In this document: one piece after another, positions 17,662-26,849 of the stretch
Layout: each line of letters starts with the position of its first letter
Position numbering within the stretch: the stretch's first letter is position 1
Origin: Planctomycetota bacterium
Lineage (GTDB): Bacteria; Planctomycetota; Planctomycetia; Gemmatales; Gemmataceae
Assembly: GCA_016191165.1 (NCBI GenBank)
Contig: JACPPF010000158.1
Location: 1-64,000, forward strand
Direction: 5' to 3'
Length of the DNA: 64,000 nt
Notes under the pieces: generated by a model
Seen by the model: the letters and a program-made list of their open reading frames with translations, nothing else
Database searches by the model: none
What the model was told of the DNA's origin: nothing
Position numbers and translations under genes: made by a program

Positions 17662-18660
17662 CTAAACACGCGGCGCCATCGGTCGGGGCAGGTGATACCA
17701 GGCCCGATTGCACATCTCCATCTCTTCCGCATCGAGCGCGACGTTGACCGACGCGAGACTGGCGTCAAGCTGCTCGGGCTTGCTGGCGCCGACGATCGCC
17801 GACGTCATCCCCGGTTGCGCCAGGACCCAGGCAATCGCGACTTGGAGGATTGACTTGCCGCGCGGCTGAAGGAATCTCTGCAATTCCTGCACCCCTTCCA
17901 GCTGCGCCTGCTGCCAGTAGCGCTCGCGATAGAGTTCCCCGGTCTTACCGATACTGAAGCGAGTCTGGTCTGCGGGCGGCGCTTCAAGGGTCTGATACCG
18001 GCCCGTCAAGAATCCGCCCGCCAGGGGATTATACGCGATGACGCCGATCCCCTGATCGCGACACAAAGGCAAAAGCTCCGCCTCGATATCCCGAAAGAGC
18101 AGGTTGTAGCGCGGCTGCACACAGTCGAAGCGCGCCAGCCCCTCGGCCGCGCTGACACCCAGCGCCAGGGCGACGCGCCAGGCGGGAAAATTGGAACAGC
18201 CGAGGTAGCGGACCTTGCCCTGGCTGACCAGATCATCGAGGGCACGCATGGTCTCCTCAATAGGCGTCTCCGCATCGAAGCTGTGCGGTTGATAAAGGTC
18301 GATGTAATCGGTCTGCAGTCGCCTCAGGCTGTCGTCGCAGGCTTTCAATATATGCCGGCGCGACAGTCCCTCGTCGTTGGCGCCAGGACCGACTTTCATT
18401 CGGCACTTGGTCGCCAGGACGAAGCGATCACGCTGGCCTTTCAGCCATCGGCCCACGATCTCCTCCGTGCGCCCCGCTGTCTCCACGCTGGGCGGGACCG
18501 GGTAGACATCGGCCGTATCGATGAAGTACACCCCATGCTCATGCGCCTTGTTCATGATCGAAAACGAGGTCTTCTCGTCGCACTGATAGGCGAACGTCAT
18601 CGTGCCGAGACAGATTTCGGAAACCTTCAGACCAGTACGACCCATGCGGACAGTTTTCAT
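17662..18660 (-). CDS. Aldo/keto reductase
   Basis: NADPH-dependent oxidoreductase of the AKR TIM-barrel family, 332 residues. The catalytic tetrad is visible: Asp in FIDTADVY with Tyr four residues on, Lys in LATKCRMKVG, and His in LYQPHSFD. The cofactor end shows AIVGASKPEQLDASL near residue 290. A Tas/YajO-type subgroup is likely from the length and the GRTEEIVGRWL segment. Substrate unknown. Confidence 0.93.
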   Translation of the reverse strand: MKTVRMGRTGLKVSEICLGTMTFAYQCDEKTSFSIMNKAHEHGVYFIDTADVYPVPPSVETAGRTEEIVGRWLKGQRDRFVLATKCRMKVGPGANDEGLSRRHILKACDDSLRRLQTDYIDLYQPHSFDAETPIEETMRALDDLVSQGKVRYLGCSNFPAWRVALALGVSAAEGLARFDCVQPRYNLLFRDIEAELLPLCRDQGIGVIAYNPLAGGFLTGRYQTLEAPPADQTRFSIGKTGELYRERYWQQAQLEGVQELQRFLQPRGKSILQVAIAWVLAQPGMTSAIVGASKPEQLDASLASVNVALDAEEMEMCNRAWYHLPRPMAPRV

Positions 18661-18793
18661 CGGAAACCCTTAAATAAAGCAAACGGGCATCGCATCCCTG
18701 AGATTATAGAGCGTATCGCGGCTTGCGTTTAGCGCTCGCATGGCGTCACGCGATCGCCCGACGCAAGCGCCCAAAAATGGACCGACTTTCCTT

Positions 18794-18821
18794 TTGACAC
18801 GCACCATTTCGATGATATGAT
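18794..18821 (+). promoter_or_regulatory. Sigma-70-type promoter for the GNAT gene
   Basis: TTGACA at 18794-18799 and TATGAT at 18816-18821 with a 16-base spacer, a near-consensus housekeeping promoter. It would give a leader of about 40 bases before the ATG at 18867. Confidence 0.7.
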
Positions 18822-18866
18822 ACCGCCTTCGCAGCAGTTTCGCTGGCTCCGAGCGGGATATACCCC

Positions 18867-19466
18867 ATGGCCGTCGGGCTCGATTCCAACGCTGTCACGT
18901 ACTACAAGCGCTACCGCATGGAGCTGGACCTGATCGCTCCCTTGCCGGGCGTGCCAAGTCTTCCCGCGGGACATGCGTGGATTCCGTGGGAGGATCGCCT
19001 GCTCGACGCGCACGCCGAGGTAAAATGCCAATGTTTTCAGGACGAAATCGACGGAATCGTATTTCCCAACCTCGCCAACCGCATCGGCTGCGCGACGCTC
19101 ATGCGTGAAATTGCGACGCGTTCAGGCTTCCGACCCGAAGCGACCTGGCTCATTGCCGAAAGGAACAACCTCGTCGGCACGGTGCAGGGCGTCTCCGAAC
19201 GCGGCGGCACGGGCAGCATCCAAAACCTGGGCGTCATCCCATCCCATCGCGGTCGAGGCCTCGGCCTGGCGCTTTTATTGCAAGCGTTGCACGGGTTCAG
19301 ACGCTACGGGCTTGCGACGGCCCGCCTCGAGGTAACGGCCCAAAATGAAACGGCCATCCGCATGTACCGGCGCGTTGGTTTTCGGTCTCGCAAGACGTTT
19401 TATCGCCAGGTGGAGGCCTCCATTTTCTCCTTGACACCGTATTCCGATCCGGAATGGGTGCTGTAG
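18867..19466 (+). CDS. GNAT family N-acetyltransferase
   Basis: A 199-residue acetyl-CoA-dependent acetyltransferase. The acetyl-CoA loop is HRGRGLG in LGVIPSHRGRGLGLALL (about residues 125-142), followed by ARLEVTAQNETAIRMYRRVGF, a typical motif B. The N-terminal 60 residues include WIPWEDRLLDAHAEVKCQCF, found in a group of planctomycete acetyltransferases. A near-consensus promoter precedes it. Substrate unknown. Confidence 0.88.
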   Translation: MAVGLDSNAVTYYKRYRMELDLIAPLPGVPSLPAGHAWIPWEDRLLDAHAEVKCQCFQDEIDGIVFPNLANRIGCATLMREIATRSGFRPEATWLIAERNNLVGTVQGVSERGGTGSIQNLGVIPSHRGRGLGLALLLQALHGFRRYGLATARLEVTAQNETAIRMYRRVGFRSRKTFYRQVEASIFSLTPYSDPEWVL

Positions 19467-19499
19467 TTGCCTGCCTGTGTACAATGAAAACGTAGTGCG

Positions 19500-19542
19500 G
19501 GCGGCTCGCCTGCACGCGAACCAAACGTGCAGGCCAGCCGCC
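19500..19542. repeat. Palindrome before the M16 pair
   Basis: 17-base arms with one mismatch (GGCGGCTCGCCTGCACG and CGTGCAGGCCAGCCGCC) around a short loop. It lies between the GNAT stop and the M16 start and could end the GNAT transcript. Confidence 0.7.
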
Positions 19543-19561
19543 TGCACCACGGAACAACATC

Positions 19562-20800
19562 GTGGCGCAACAGATCTTTCAACACTCCTTCGCCAACGGC
19601 CTGACCTTGTTGCTGGAACGCATGGACCATGTGCGCTCGGCGGCGGTCAATTTCCTCGTGCCCGCCGGTTGTGTTTACGATCCACCCGACGAACTCGGTC
19701 TGGTGTCAATCTTCTCGGACATGATCACGCGCGGCGCCGGCGACCGCGATAGCCGGGCGTTGACGCTCGCCATGGACAGCCTCGGTCTGGATCATTCCGA
19801 AAGCGTCGGCCAGTTGCACCTGCGTTTCTGGGGCTCGACGCTGGCGCGCAATATCCCATCATCCCTCGAACTCTTCGCCGACATCCTACGCCACCCCCAC
19901 TTGCCCGCGGAAGAGCTTGATTCGGTCAAGGCGCTGGCCCTGCAAGATTTGCAAGCACTTGAGGATGAGCCCCGCGCGAAGGTCATGGTCGAGATGCGCC
20001 GCCGCTTTTGGCCCGCGCCCCTGGGGCAAGACCGCCGGGGCACCGAGGCCTCCATCGGCCGCATCACCGAGAAGAGTATTCGCGACTTCCATGACGCCCA
20101 TTTCGGTCCCAGGGGGACGATCCTGTCGGTCGCCGGGAACGTCGAATGGCTGCCGCTGCGCGATCAGGTCGAGAAACTCTTCGGCGACTGGACGGGAAAA
20201 GACGTCCGCCCCCCCGAACTCACGCCGCCCGTGAAAGGCAGCACGCATCTCGACAAGGACACGACGCAAACGCAGATCGTCATCGGCTACCCCAGCGTGC
20301 CGTTCGGCCATCCCGAATATTACGCCGCTCTCGGGGCCGTCCAGGTCCTCTCGGGCGGCATGGGCGCCCGGCTCTTCACTGAGGTTCGCGAAAAGCGTGG
20401 CCTTTGTTATTCGGTCAGTGCGAATTATCAGACGTTCAAACAGGTCGCCGGTATCCTCTGCTACGCCGGCACGACCACCGAACGCGCCCAGGAAACCCTC
20501 GACGTGACGATCGGCGAACTCAGGCGCCTTGCCGACGGCGTCAGCGACGACGAGGTCCAGCGCGTGCGCGCCGGGCTGAAATCGTCGGTTATCATGCAGG
20601 AAGAATCGACCTCGTCGCGCGCCGGCGCTCTCGCCAGCGATTGGTACTACCTGGGCCGCGTGCGCTCGATGGAGGAAATTCACGACGCCATCGAATCGCT
20701 TTCGCCAACCAGCATTCTCGATCACGTGAGGAAACATCCGCCGCGCGATTTCACGATTGTGACGCTCGGCAAGAATGCGTTGCAATTGCCGACAAAATGA
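19562..20800 (+). CDS. M16 family peptidase-like subunit, apparently inactive
   Basis: A 412-residue protein with the two-domain M16 (insulinase/processing-peptidase) fold: FANGLTLLLERMDHVRSAAVNFLVPAG at the start and the R/Y substrate-binding region TEVREKRGLCYSVSANYQ near 275. Where active members have HxxEH, this one has SIFSDMI, so the zinc site is missing. It precedes an active M16 gene, and inactive/active pairs commonly form a heterodimer. No signal peptide is visible. Confidence 0.9.
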   Translation: MAQQIFQHSFANGLTLLLERMDHVRSAAVNFLVPAGCVYDPPDELGLVSIFSDMITRGAGDRDSRALTLAMDSLGLDHSESVGQLHLRFWGSTLARNIPSSLELFADILRHPHLPAEELDSVKALALQDLQALEDEPRAKVMVEMRRRFWPAPLGQDRRGTEASIGRITEKSIRDFHDAHFGPRGTILSVAGNVEWLPLRDQVEKLFGDWTGKDVRPPELTPPVKGSTHLDKDTTQTQIVIGYPSVPFGHPEYYAALGAVQVLSGGMGARLFTEVREKRGLCYSVSANYQTFKQVAGILCYAGTTTERAQETLDVTIGELRRLADGVSDDEVQRVRAGLKSSVIMQEESTSSRAGALASDWYYLGRVRSMEEIHDAIESLSPTSILDHVRKHPPRDFTIVTLGKNALQLPTK

Positions 20801-20804
20801 CGCC

Positions 20805-20885
20805 AAGCCCCGCCATGAGCGCAGCGAATGGTGGGGGTCAGGGGCGCCCCGATCCCCACCATTCGCTGCGCTCATGGTGGGGCTT
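20805..20885. repeat. Long palindrome, ATGAGCGCAGCGA family
   Basis: Two 32-base arms with a single mismatch (AAGCCCCGCCATGAGCGCAG and its complement) separated by 17 bases, in the gap between the two M16 genes. Relatives occur at 33320, 50671 and 53088. It would form a very stable hairpin in the joint transcript. Confidence 0.85.
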
Positions 20886-20898
20886 GTTTGGAACTACT

Positions 20899-22131
20899 AT
20901 GTCTTTCCACAAACACACGCTCCCCAACGGCCTCACCATCGTCGGCGAGATCAGCCCCTCGGCACGATCGGTTGCCGTCGGTTTCTTCGTCAAGACCGGC
21001 TCGCGCGATGAAACCCCTGACGAATCGGGCGTTTCCCATTTCCTGGAGCACATGGTCTTCAAGGGCACGCCCAACCGCACCGCCCTGCAAGTGAATTTCG
21101 ACTTCGACAAGATCGGCGCCAGCTACAACGCCTTCACCAGCGAGGAAAACACCGTCTTCTACGCCGCCATCCTCCCGGAGTATTTACCCCAGGCAGTCGA
21201 TATCCTGGCGGACATCCTGCGGCCATCTTTGCGCGGCGATGATTTCGACATGGAAAAGAAGGTCATCATCGAGGAGATCGGCATGTACGACGATCAGCCG
21301 ATGTGGTGCGCCTACGACAACGCCAAGAAGGCGTTTTTCGCCGAGCATCCGCTGGGTAATAGCATCCTCGGCACGGCGGCGAGTATCACGTCGCTCCAGC
21401 GCGAACAGATGCAAGCCTACTACGATCGCCGCTATGTCGCTCCGAATATCACTGTCGCCATCGCGGGAAACCTGGCCTGGGACGATGCGGTCAAGCTCAT
21501 CGAAAAACAGTGCAGCCACTGGCCGTCCGGCGCCGCGCCGCGCGGCAACATCACTCCGGCGACGGCACGCAAGCACCTCCAGGTGATGACGAAAGAATCG
21601 TTGAAACAAGAGCAAGTCTTCATGCTCTCTCCTGGCCCCGCCGCCGATTCCATGCAGCGCTACGCCGCCGACGCCCTGGCAATGATCCTCGGCGACGATT
21701 CCGGTAGCCGGCTGTATTGGGCCCTCGTCGATCCCGGCCTCGCCGACTCCGCCGACATGGGCTTTCACGATTACGAAGGCGCCGGCGGCTACTTCACGTC
21801 TTTTAGCTGCGAGCCGGAGAACACCGAGGACAACCTCGCGATCATCCACGAAATCCTGCGCGAAGTGCAACGGGAAGGCGTCAGCGAAGAGGAATTGGCG
21901 GTTGCCAAGAGCAAGATCCTCTCCCGTGTAGTCCGCGGCAGCGAACGCCCGATGGGCCGCATGCAAGCTTTGGGCATGGGTTGGACCTACTTGAAAACGT
22001 ATCGCAGCGTCGATGAGGAATTGGCGAACTACGACGCCGTCACGCTCAAGGATATCCGCGGCGTGCTGGACAAATATCCGTTCGACCAATTGACGGTGCT
22101 GGCGCTGGGGCCGCTGGCGGGGTTGGAGTGA
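20899..22131 (+). CDS. M16 family zinc metallopeptidase, active subunit
   Basis: A 410-residue zinc peptidase. The inverted zinc motif HFLEH is at residues 47-51, and the distal Glu is in EKKVIIEEIGMYDD around 120. The start at 20899 gives MSFHKHTLPNGLTIV, the usual M16 opening; the frame runs upstream through the repeat and the previous gene, which is not coding here. It likely pairs with the inactive subunit encoded just upstream. No signal peptide, so probably cytoplasmic. Confidence 0.93.
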   Translation: MSFHKHTLPNGLTIVGEISPSARSVAVGFFVKTGSRDETPDESGVSHFLEHMVFKGTPNRTALQVNFDFDKIGASYNAFTSEENTVFYAAILPEYLPQAVDILADILRPSLRGDDFDMEKKVIIEEIGMYDDQPMWCAYDNAKKAFFAEHPLGNSILGTAASITSLQREQMQAYYDRRYVAPNITVAIAGNLAWDDAVKLIEKQCSHWPSGAAPRGNITPATARKHLQVMTKESLKQEQVFMLSPGPAADSMQRYAADALAMILGDDSGSRLYWALVDPGLADSADMGFHDYEGAGGYFTSFSCEPENTEDNLAIIHEILREVQREGVSEEELAVAKSKILSRVVRGSERPMGRMQALGMGWTYLKTYRSVDEELANYDAVTLKDIRGVLDKYPFDQLTVLALGPLAGLE

Positions 22132-22284
22132 CTTCAACGAGCCGCGACCGTTGGGGAGCGGAAGATCGAGTTCCCAAGGAGATCTGCTTGGTAGTCCAGC
22201 AGTCTGAATCGCTGAGCGATCTATATGAAAAAGACAAAACCGCCTAACGCTCGTTGCGTTCGCGCAAAAACCGAGCAATGACGG

Positions 22285-23487
22285 CTACTCCCCCCAGTCC
22301 CAAGCCTCGCGATTCGACCAAAGCGCAAGAAAATCCTTGTAGCGGCTACCATCCACCGGAATTTCCAGAAACACCAGCCGACCCTGGCGCGCCAGCTGAA
22401 AACGTCCGACTTCAGTGCGCTCTTCGTCCGGTGTGCGCATGATCTTGGGCTTCGACATTCCCGCCCAACGGCAGGCCTCCAGGAGAAAGTAGTCAAATCG
22501 GGCGGCCGCTTCCACTGCGGAGCCGAACGCGAGCACCGACTGCGCCTTGTTGTTCCAAAATTCCCAGCGATGCTCTGGATGGCCAAGGTGGAAAAAATAC
22601 TCCAGCCCAATCTTGAGATCAGCCGGTAGGAGCCATTCTGGAATTGGCGGCGGATCTTTGAGTTTGCGATCTTCCTTCCCCCGACGTTTCGATTGCGTTA
22701 AAAACAATTCGTTGACGCTGATCTCGTCGCCTGGAAAAAGCTCCACTGTAAAAGCATCGCCGGCTTTGAACCGGTCGCACAACTCGTACTGGGCGTGCAG
22801 TTCGAAGACATCGATAGTTTCGCTCGCCGGTTCAACTAGCCAGAGGTGAGGCACCCCGGCCTTGCGATACACTTCCATGCGCGGACCGCAGTCCAGCCGA
22901 CGTGACGGCGCCGACAAAATCTCGGCGACCACATCGGGAGGGGCGCCAAAGTAATCGCCTTTGATCATGATGTTCTTGCGGCCCTTGCGATAGTAAAACG
23001 CATCGGGCGCGACCGCGGCGGTATCGGAGATCGCAATGTCGCAGCGGCTGGAATGCTTCCCGCCATGCCGATCGCTGAGGCGGCCGAACAAAGACCAGAG
23101 ATTCATCCGGACGTCGCCTTCGTTCCAGGCGCTGTCCCATCCGGTTTCCATTCCCTCCGGTTGTCCAGGCCAGAAGTCGCGGCGATTGAACGTACCGTGA
23201 AAAACTCGGAAAGCCTCCGGAGAAATTGGGAACCGCATCTCGATGGGTCGTGGGAAAAGCTCCATGCGGATGCCATGGATAACCGCCTTCCAGTTCTCGC
23301 CTGTTTTTCGGATCCGCGTGGGCCCGCTGACCTGCTTCCAGCGGCGAATGGTCTCGAACCAGGCGTGAAAATGCGCCTCACCCTCCGCGCGACTGGCGAA
23401 TGGAAACGCCCAGCGCGATCCGCCTTCAAGCAACTCAATCTTGTTGTCGGGAACGCCGAAGTAAAGGGCATGTTCGAGGTTGTACAT
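22285..23487 (-). CDS. Uma2-like (DUF820) PD-(D/E)xK protein, long form
   Basis: A 400-residue protein whose middle part matches Uma2 nuclease-fold proteins: GAPPDVVAEILSAPSRRLD and MEVYRKAGVPHLWLVEPASETIDVF (about residues 180-235). Asp and Glu of the nuclease-like core are present. Most Uma2 proteins are near 190 residues, so both flanks are extra. The N-terminal 150 residues may be another domain, and the C-terminal 120 include a Trp-rich helical part. It lies 29 bp downstream of the cytochrome-WD40 gene. Substrate or role unknown. Confidence 0.75.
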   Translation of the reverse strand: MYNLEHALYFGVPDNKIELLEGGSRWAFPFASRAEGEAHFHAWFETIRRWKQVSGPTRIRKTGENWKAVIHGIRMELFPRPIEMRFPISPEAFRVFHGTFNRRDFWPGQPEGMETGWDSAWNEGDVRMNLWSLFGRLSDRHGGKHSSRCDIAISDTAAVAPDAFYYRKGRKNIMIKGDYFGAPPDVVAEILSAPSRRLDCGPRMEVYRKAGVPHLWLVEPASETIDVFELHAQYELCDRFKAGDAFTVELFPGDEISVNELFLTQSKRRGKEDRKLKDPPPIPEWLLPADLKIGLEYFFHLGHPEHRWEFWNNKAQSVLAFGSAVEAAARFDYFLLEACRWAGMSKPKIMRTPDEERTEVGRFQLARQGRLVFLEIPVDGSRYKDFLALWSNREAWDWGE

Positions 23488-23516
23488 GGATCAACACCTC
23501 GGTCAGAATGCGTAGT

Positions 23517-26500
23517 TTATTTGACCCGCAACACTACCGACTTCGCCGCGTGTTCGCTGTTTTTCCCCTCGCGCTTCGCCAGCACCACGAAGGGATGATC
23601 CTGCGCCCGCACCCACGGCTCGGCGTAGATGACGACGGTGCGCGTCGTCTCATTCGGGTTGACGAGGATGCCGTTGAGGCCGATGTCGAGAACCTTGACG
23701 CCGTGCGGCAGGCCACGCACTTCGAGGGGCACACGGCCCGTGAAACCATTCTTGCGCTCGATGCGGACGAGCAGTTTCGCCTGGCCGCCCGGCTTGATCG
23801 CGACTTCGGACACCTGCGTGGTCGTCACGATGTCGCCGGGGTCGATCAGGTTTGGCAACTCGACGGCCTCGGCGCTGCCGAAGGGAAGACCTTTCACGAG
23901 ACCCTCTCCTTGGAGAATTGCTTTTGTTCCAGGGGGCGACGGTTTGGCGTCCACGGCGGCGTAGAGGGCGACCGTCGTCGAAAACCTGCCGGCTTCGATC
24001 ATCGTGGCAGGCACGTGGAATCCCGCCGGCAGGTTGCTCATGCTAATCCTGATGGGACCTTCATATCCATCGATGCGCTCGGCCGTGAACGTGAGTGGAA
24101 TAGCCCCCCCTCTGCACACGGACGTCCTCGCCGGAGAAACCCGAAGCTTGAATTGCTCTTTGGGAGGTCTCACCGTGAGCCGATACCCGAAGTTAACACC
24201 GCCCCGGTCACGCGCATCGCGGATGCGCACCTTGTACTCGCCGTCAGCGGGCGGGTCAAAGAGGATACGCGAGTCGCGGCCAAAGCCAGGCCCACCGTCG
24301 TCGTTGCGGTAGTAGAGCGTGAACACCGGATAGCCATTGGGTGGAAACGTCGCGCTGGGTGGATGCACGCTGACCTTGTACATCGGCGTGCCATTGGCGT
24401 GATGCGTCGGCGTCGTGTCGAGATAGCCGATGCGCTGGCCTTGCGTCGCGAAGAAATTGCAATCAGCGTCGGGGTGCGTCGGCAGGGCCTGGATCTTCAT
24501 CAACTCGTTGCCCGCGAAAAGGTAATCGTTGATCGTCAGCTCACTCCACGCCTCGATGCGGATATTGCCTTGCGCGGAATCGTGATCGCGAAAGGTGACG
24601 TGCGTTTTCGCCTGGGAACGTAACACCGCGCGCGGCACAAGTTGATCGTTTTTGTCGAGGATCTCGATGATCGAATCCAGCTTGCTGCCAATGCGGCGGG
24701 CGTCGACCTCGATCACGAGGCGCCGGCCTTTCTGGGCGGGGAAGGCCCATACGTCGTTTTGCTTATCCACAACCAGCTGGCCGTTTGCAGTCCCCGGCAC
24801 GGGCACTTTGCCGCCGCCAAGAACCTCCGGCCACTCGCCGACGACGACTTGCGCCTTGCCGAGGACTCCGTTGCCAAGGGACAATGGAATCGCCTGGCCC
24901 GGCCTGCCATCGGGGGGGGCGACAATCCGGAGGGCCTTTCTCGGCAAGAAAACGCCTTCCAGTCCGATTTCGCCCTTGGTACCGCCCTGAACTCCCAGAG
25001 GAAAAACCGCGGTGACAATCGGAATCTCGCCGAGCTTGAGCCGATATTTGAAATCCGCCCCGCCGCGGTATTCCCGGTCGCGCACGCCAATCGCATAGCT
25101 GCCGGCCTCGGCGAACGTGTGGCCGAGAAGTCCGTCGTGGCTCTCCGCGAGCGTGCGGCCGGCGAGGTCGGTTAGAGTCAGGACCGGATCGATTTTTGAC
25201 TTCAACTCAAGATGAATGCCGAGCGGTTGTCCCTTTTTCACGTCGAACCGATAGTAATGAACCGCGCCGGCACGGTCAAGCGTGCCCGCGCGAGTGGTGG
25301 GAGTCGTGATTTTCGCGGCACTGGCGGGCGATCCACCAGCCCGGAGCGCCAGCGACGGTGCCGCACCCCGGAACCCCGTCGCTTGCGCTCCGGGCTGGTT
25401 GACTTTTGCCTTTTTCTTTTCTTTGCCAAATTCGTGGACGACCATGCCCGTTTTGATGTCAATCAACTGCACGATGCCATCGTAACGGCCAATGATGATC
25501 TGCCCGGCGTCCTCGCGCAGGGCCATGCACAACACCGTCTCCGGTTGTTTCGCGTAAACCTTGCGTTCGACCATTTTTTCGACATCCCACGCCTTGATGA
25601 CGCGGTCCTGCCCCACGGAGTAAAGCGTCCTGGAATCGCGCGAGAACAGCACTTTTTGCACCGGCCCTTCGTGCGCGAACACGGACTGGCGTAATTTGAT
25701 GTTTAGCCGCTCGCCTTTGGCGAGCGGGTTCAGTTCATACACGCGAATACTCTTATCGACGCCGCCGGAAACGAGATACCTGCCGTCCGGGCTCCACGCC
25801 ACGGTGTAGAGCCAATCGGTCGCTTCACCGAGCGTGTAGAGGAGCTTGCCTTTTTCGACATCGAACACCTTCATGGCCCGATCGGCGGATACCGAGGCGA
25901 GCAGCGTGCCATCGGGATTGAACGCGAGGCCATAGACGGCGTCGCTGTGTTCTTTAAGGGTGAACAGGGCTGTGGCCGCGTCGTCCTCGCGACGTGGCCG
26001 CGCTACTTTTCCCCGAGTCAATTTGGAAACGTCGGTTATTTGGATCAAGGAATCGTATCCGCACGTGGCAACAAGCTTCCCCCTTGGATCGAATGCGACA
26101 TCGAGGATGGCATCGGTGTGCCGTGTGGGTAATTGCTCGACATGCGCACGCAAACGCCCCGTCCAAAACAAAATCGCGGTGCCGGGTTCGCCCGTCCCAC
26201 CGAAGCCCAATGCAATGTAATCGTCAATTGGAGAGATCGCCATTGCACGGATATCCGTCTTGAATTCTATCTTCATGCTCGCGCCGCCCGGTAACCGGAA
26301 TGGTTCGCCCCCTCGCGCAAAAAAACCTTCTGCTCGGTAAGCCATGACCCTCACCGGCGCCAGCACATCGGCCTTCGCCTTGATCACCGGCAGCACGACC
26401 TTCACGCTCGCGCCATCGTCCCTCGCGCCCGCGGCGACCCAGGCGCGCAGCAGCTTGATCTCATCGGCCTTGGGCTGAAACTTCGCCTTCCTGGGCGGCA

Positions 26501-26768
26501 TTTTTGGCTTGTCCTTGCCCTCGCAAAGAAGCACGAGCCGGCTGTCGTCGGGCTTCCCGGGCACGATGACGGCCCCGCCGTCGGCGCCTGCCATCACGGC
26601 CTTGTACGTTTCCAGAGACAGGCCCGCTTTCGCGTCCTTGCCGGCGTGGCATTCCAGGCAATACTTCACGAAGAAGGGGCGGATGTGCTTGGAGTAACTG
26701 GGGGGCTGAGCCCATAGAGAGGACGCGCCGATCAGCGCGGCGGATAAGGTGAGAACATAACGGCTCAT
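23517..26768 (-). CDS. Secreted cytochrome-c-like/WD40/pre-peptidase-domain protein
   Basis: A 1083-residue exported protein with a signal peptide (residues 1-20), a PSCyt1-type heme-binding motif CLECH at 37-41 and KPKMPPRKAKF further on. WD40 repeats follow at about 190-450 (for example HSDAVYGLAFNPDGTLLASVS). Then come two or more beta-sandwich pre-peptidase-like domains (about 500-1060; AGSYAIGVRDREYRGG and YKVRIRDARDRGGVNFGYRL). It belongs to the planctomycete module with the DUF1549/DUF1553 gene 81 bp upstream. Two palindromic repeats lie in frame inside it at 25334-25400 and 25701-25730. The role is unproven; surface redox or polymer handling is often suggested for the families. Confidence 0.9.
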   Translation of the reverse strand: MSRYVLTLSAALIGASSLWAQPPSYSKHIRPFFVKYCLECHAGKDAKAGLSLETYKAVMAGADGGAVIVPGKPDDSRLVLLCEGKDKPKMPPRKAKFQPKADEIKLLRAWVAAGARDDGASVKVVLPVIKAKADVLAPVRVMAYRAEGFFARGGEPFRLPGGASMKIEFKTDIRAMAISPIDDYIALGFGGTGEPGTAILFWTGRLRAHVEQLPTRHTDAILDVAFDPRGKLVATCGYDSLIQITDVSKLTRGKVARPRREDDAATALFTLKEHSDAVYGLAFNPDGTLLASVSADRAMKVFDVEKGKLLYTLGEATDWLYTVAWSPDGRYLVSGGVDKSIRVYELNPLAKGERLNIKLRQSVFAHEGPVQKVLFSRDSRTLYSVGQDRVIKAWDVEKMVERKVYAKQPETVLCMALREDAGQIIIGRYDGIVQLIDIKTGMVVHEFGKEKKKAKVNQPGAQATGFRGAAPSLALRAGGSPASAAKITTPTTRAGTLDRAGAVHYYRFDVKKGQPLGIHLELKSKIDPVLTLTDLAGRTLAESHDGLLGHTFAEAGSYAIGVRDREYRGGADFKYRLKLGEIPIVTAVFPLGVQGGTKGEIGLEGVFLPRKALRIVAPPDGRPGQAIPLSLGNGVLGKAQVVVGEWPEVLGGGKVPVPGTANGQLVVDKQNDVWAFPAQKGRRLVIEVDARRIGSKLDSIIEILDKNDQLVPRAVLRSQAKTHVTFRDHDSAQGNIRIEAWSELTINDYLFAGNELMKIQALPTHPDADCNFFATQGQRIGYLDTTPTHHANGTPMYKVSVHPPSATFPPNGYPVFTLYYRNDDGGPGFGRDSRILFDPPADGEYKVRIRDARDRGGVNFGYRLTVRPPKEQFKLRVSPARTSVCRGGAIPLTFTAERIDGYEGPIRISMSNLPAGFHVPATMIEAGRFSTTVALYAAVDAKPSPPGTKAILQGEGLVKGLPFGSAEAVELPNLIDPGDIVTTTQVSEVAIKPGGQAKLLVRIERKNGFTGRVPLEVRGLPHGVKVLDIGLNGILVNPNETTRTVVIYAEPWVRAQDHPFVVLAKREGKNSEHAAKSVVLRVK
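25334..25400. repeat. AGCGACGG-family palindrome inside a coding region
   Basis: The arms AACCAGCCCGGAGCGC / GCGCTCCGGGCTGGTT with a GGCG-type core match the intergenic copies at 9246 and 36017. Here the element lies inside the cytochrome-WD40 gene. Read on the minus strand it encodes [20 protein letters not shown] without interrupting the frame. Confidence 0.85.
25701..25730. repeat. GTTTAGCCGCTCGCC palindrome inside a coding region
   Basis: A perfect 9-bp stem CCGCTCGCC-TTT-GGCGAGCGG (25707-25727) preceded by GTTTAG. The same stem occurs between genes at 49146-49166 and nearly so at 35142-35168. Here it encodes NPLAKGERLN in the WD40 part of the cytochrome-WD40 protein. Confidence 0.8.
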
Positions 26769-26795
26769 GGTGCACCGATGGTAAAAACCCGTCTT

Positions 26796-26833
26796 CGTTT
26801 AGCGCCCGCAAGGCGGCGCGCGGGCGCTAAACG
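26796..26833. repeat. Palindrome, GTTTAGCGC family
   Basis: Perfect 14-bp arms (CGTTTAGCGCCCGC and its complement) around a 10-base loop, in the 81-bp gap between the DUF1549/DUF1553 gene and the cytochrome-WD40 gene. Both genes read leftward, so it lies within their joint transcript, if they share one. Confidence 0.85.
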
Positions 26834-26849
26834 AGAAAAAACGAGGAAA

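Noticed and set aside
20404-20898. Upstream extension of the active M16 gene
   Set aside because: The extra codons are out-of-frame reading of the previous M16 gene and the palindrome; the M16 N-terminus begins at 20899.
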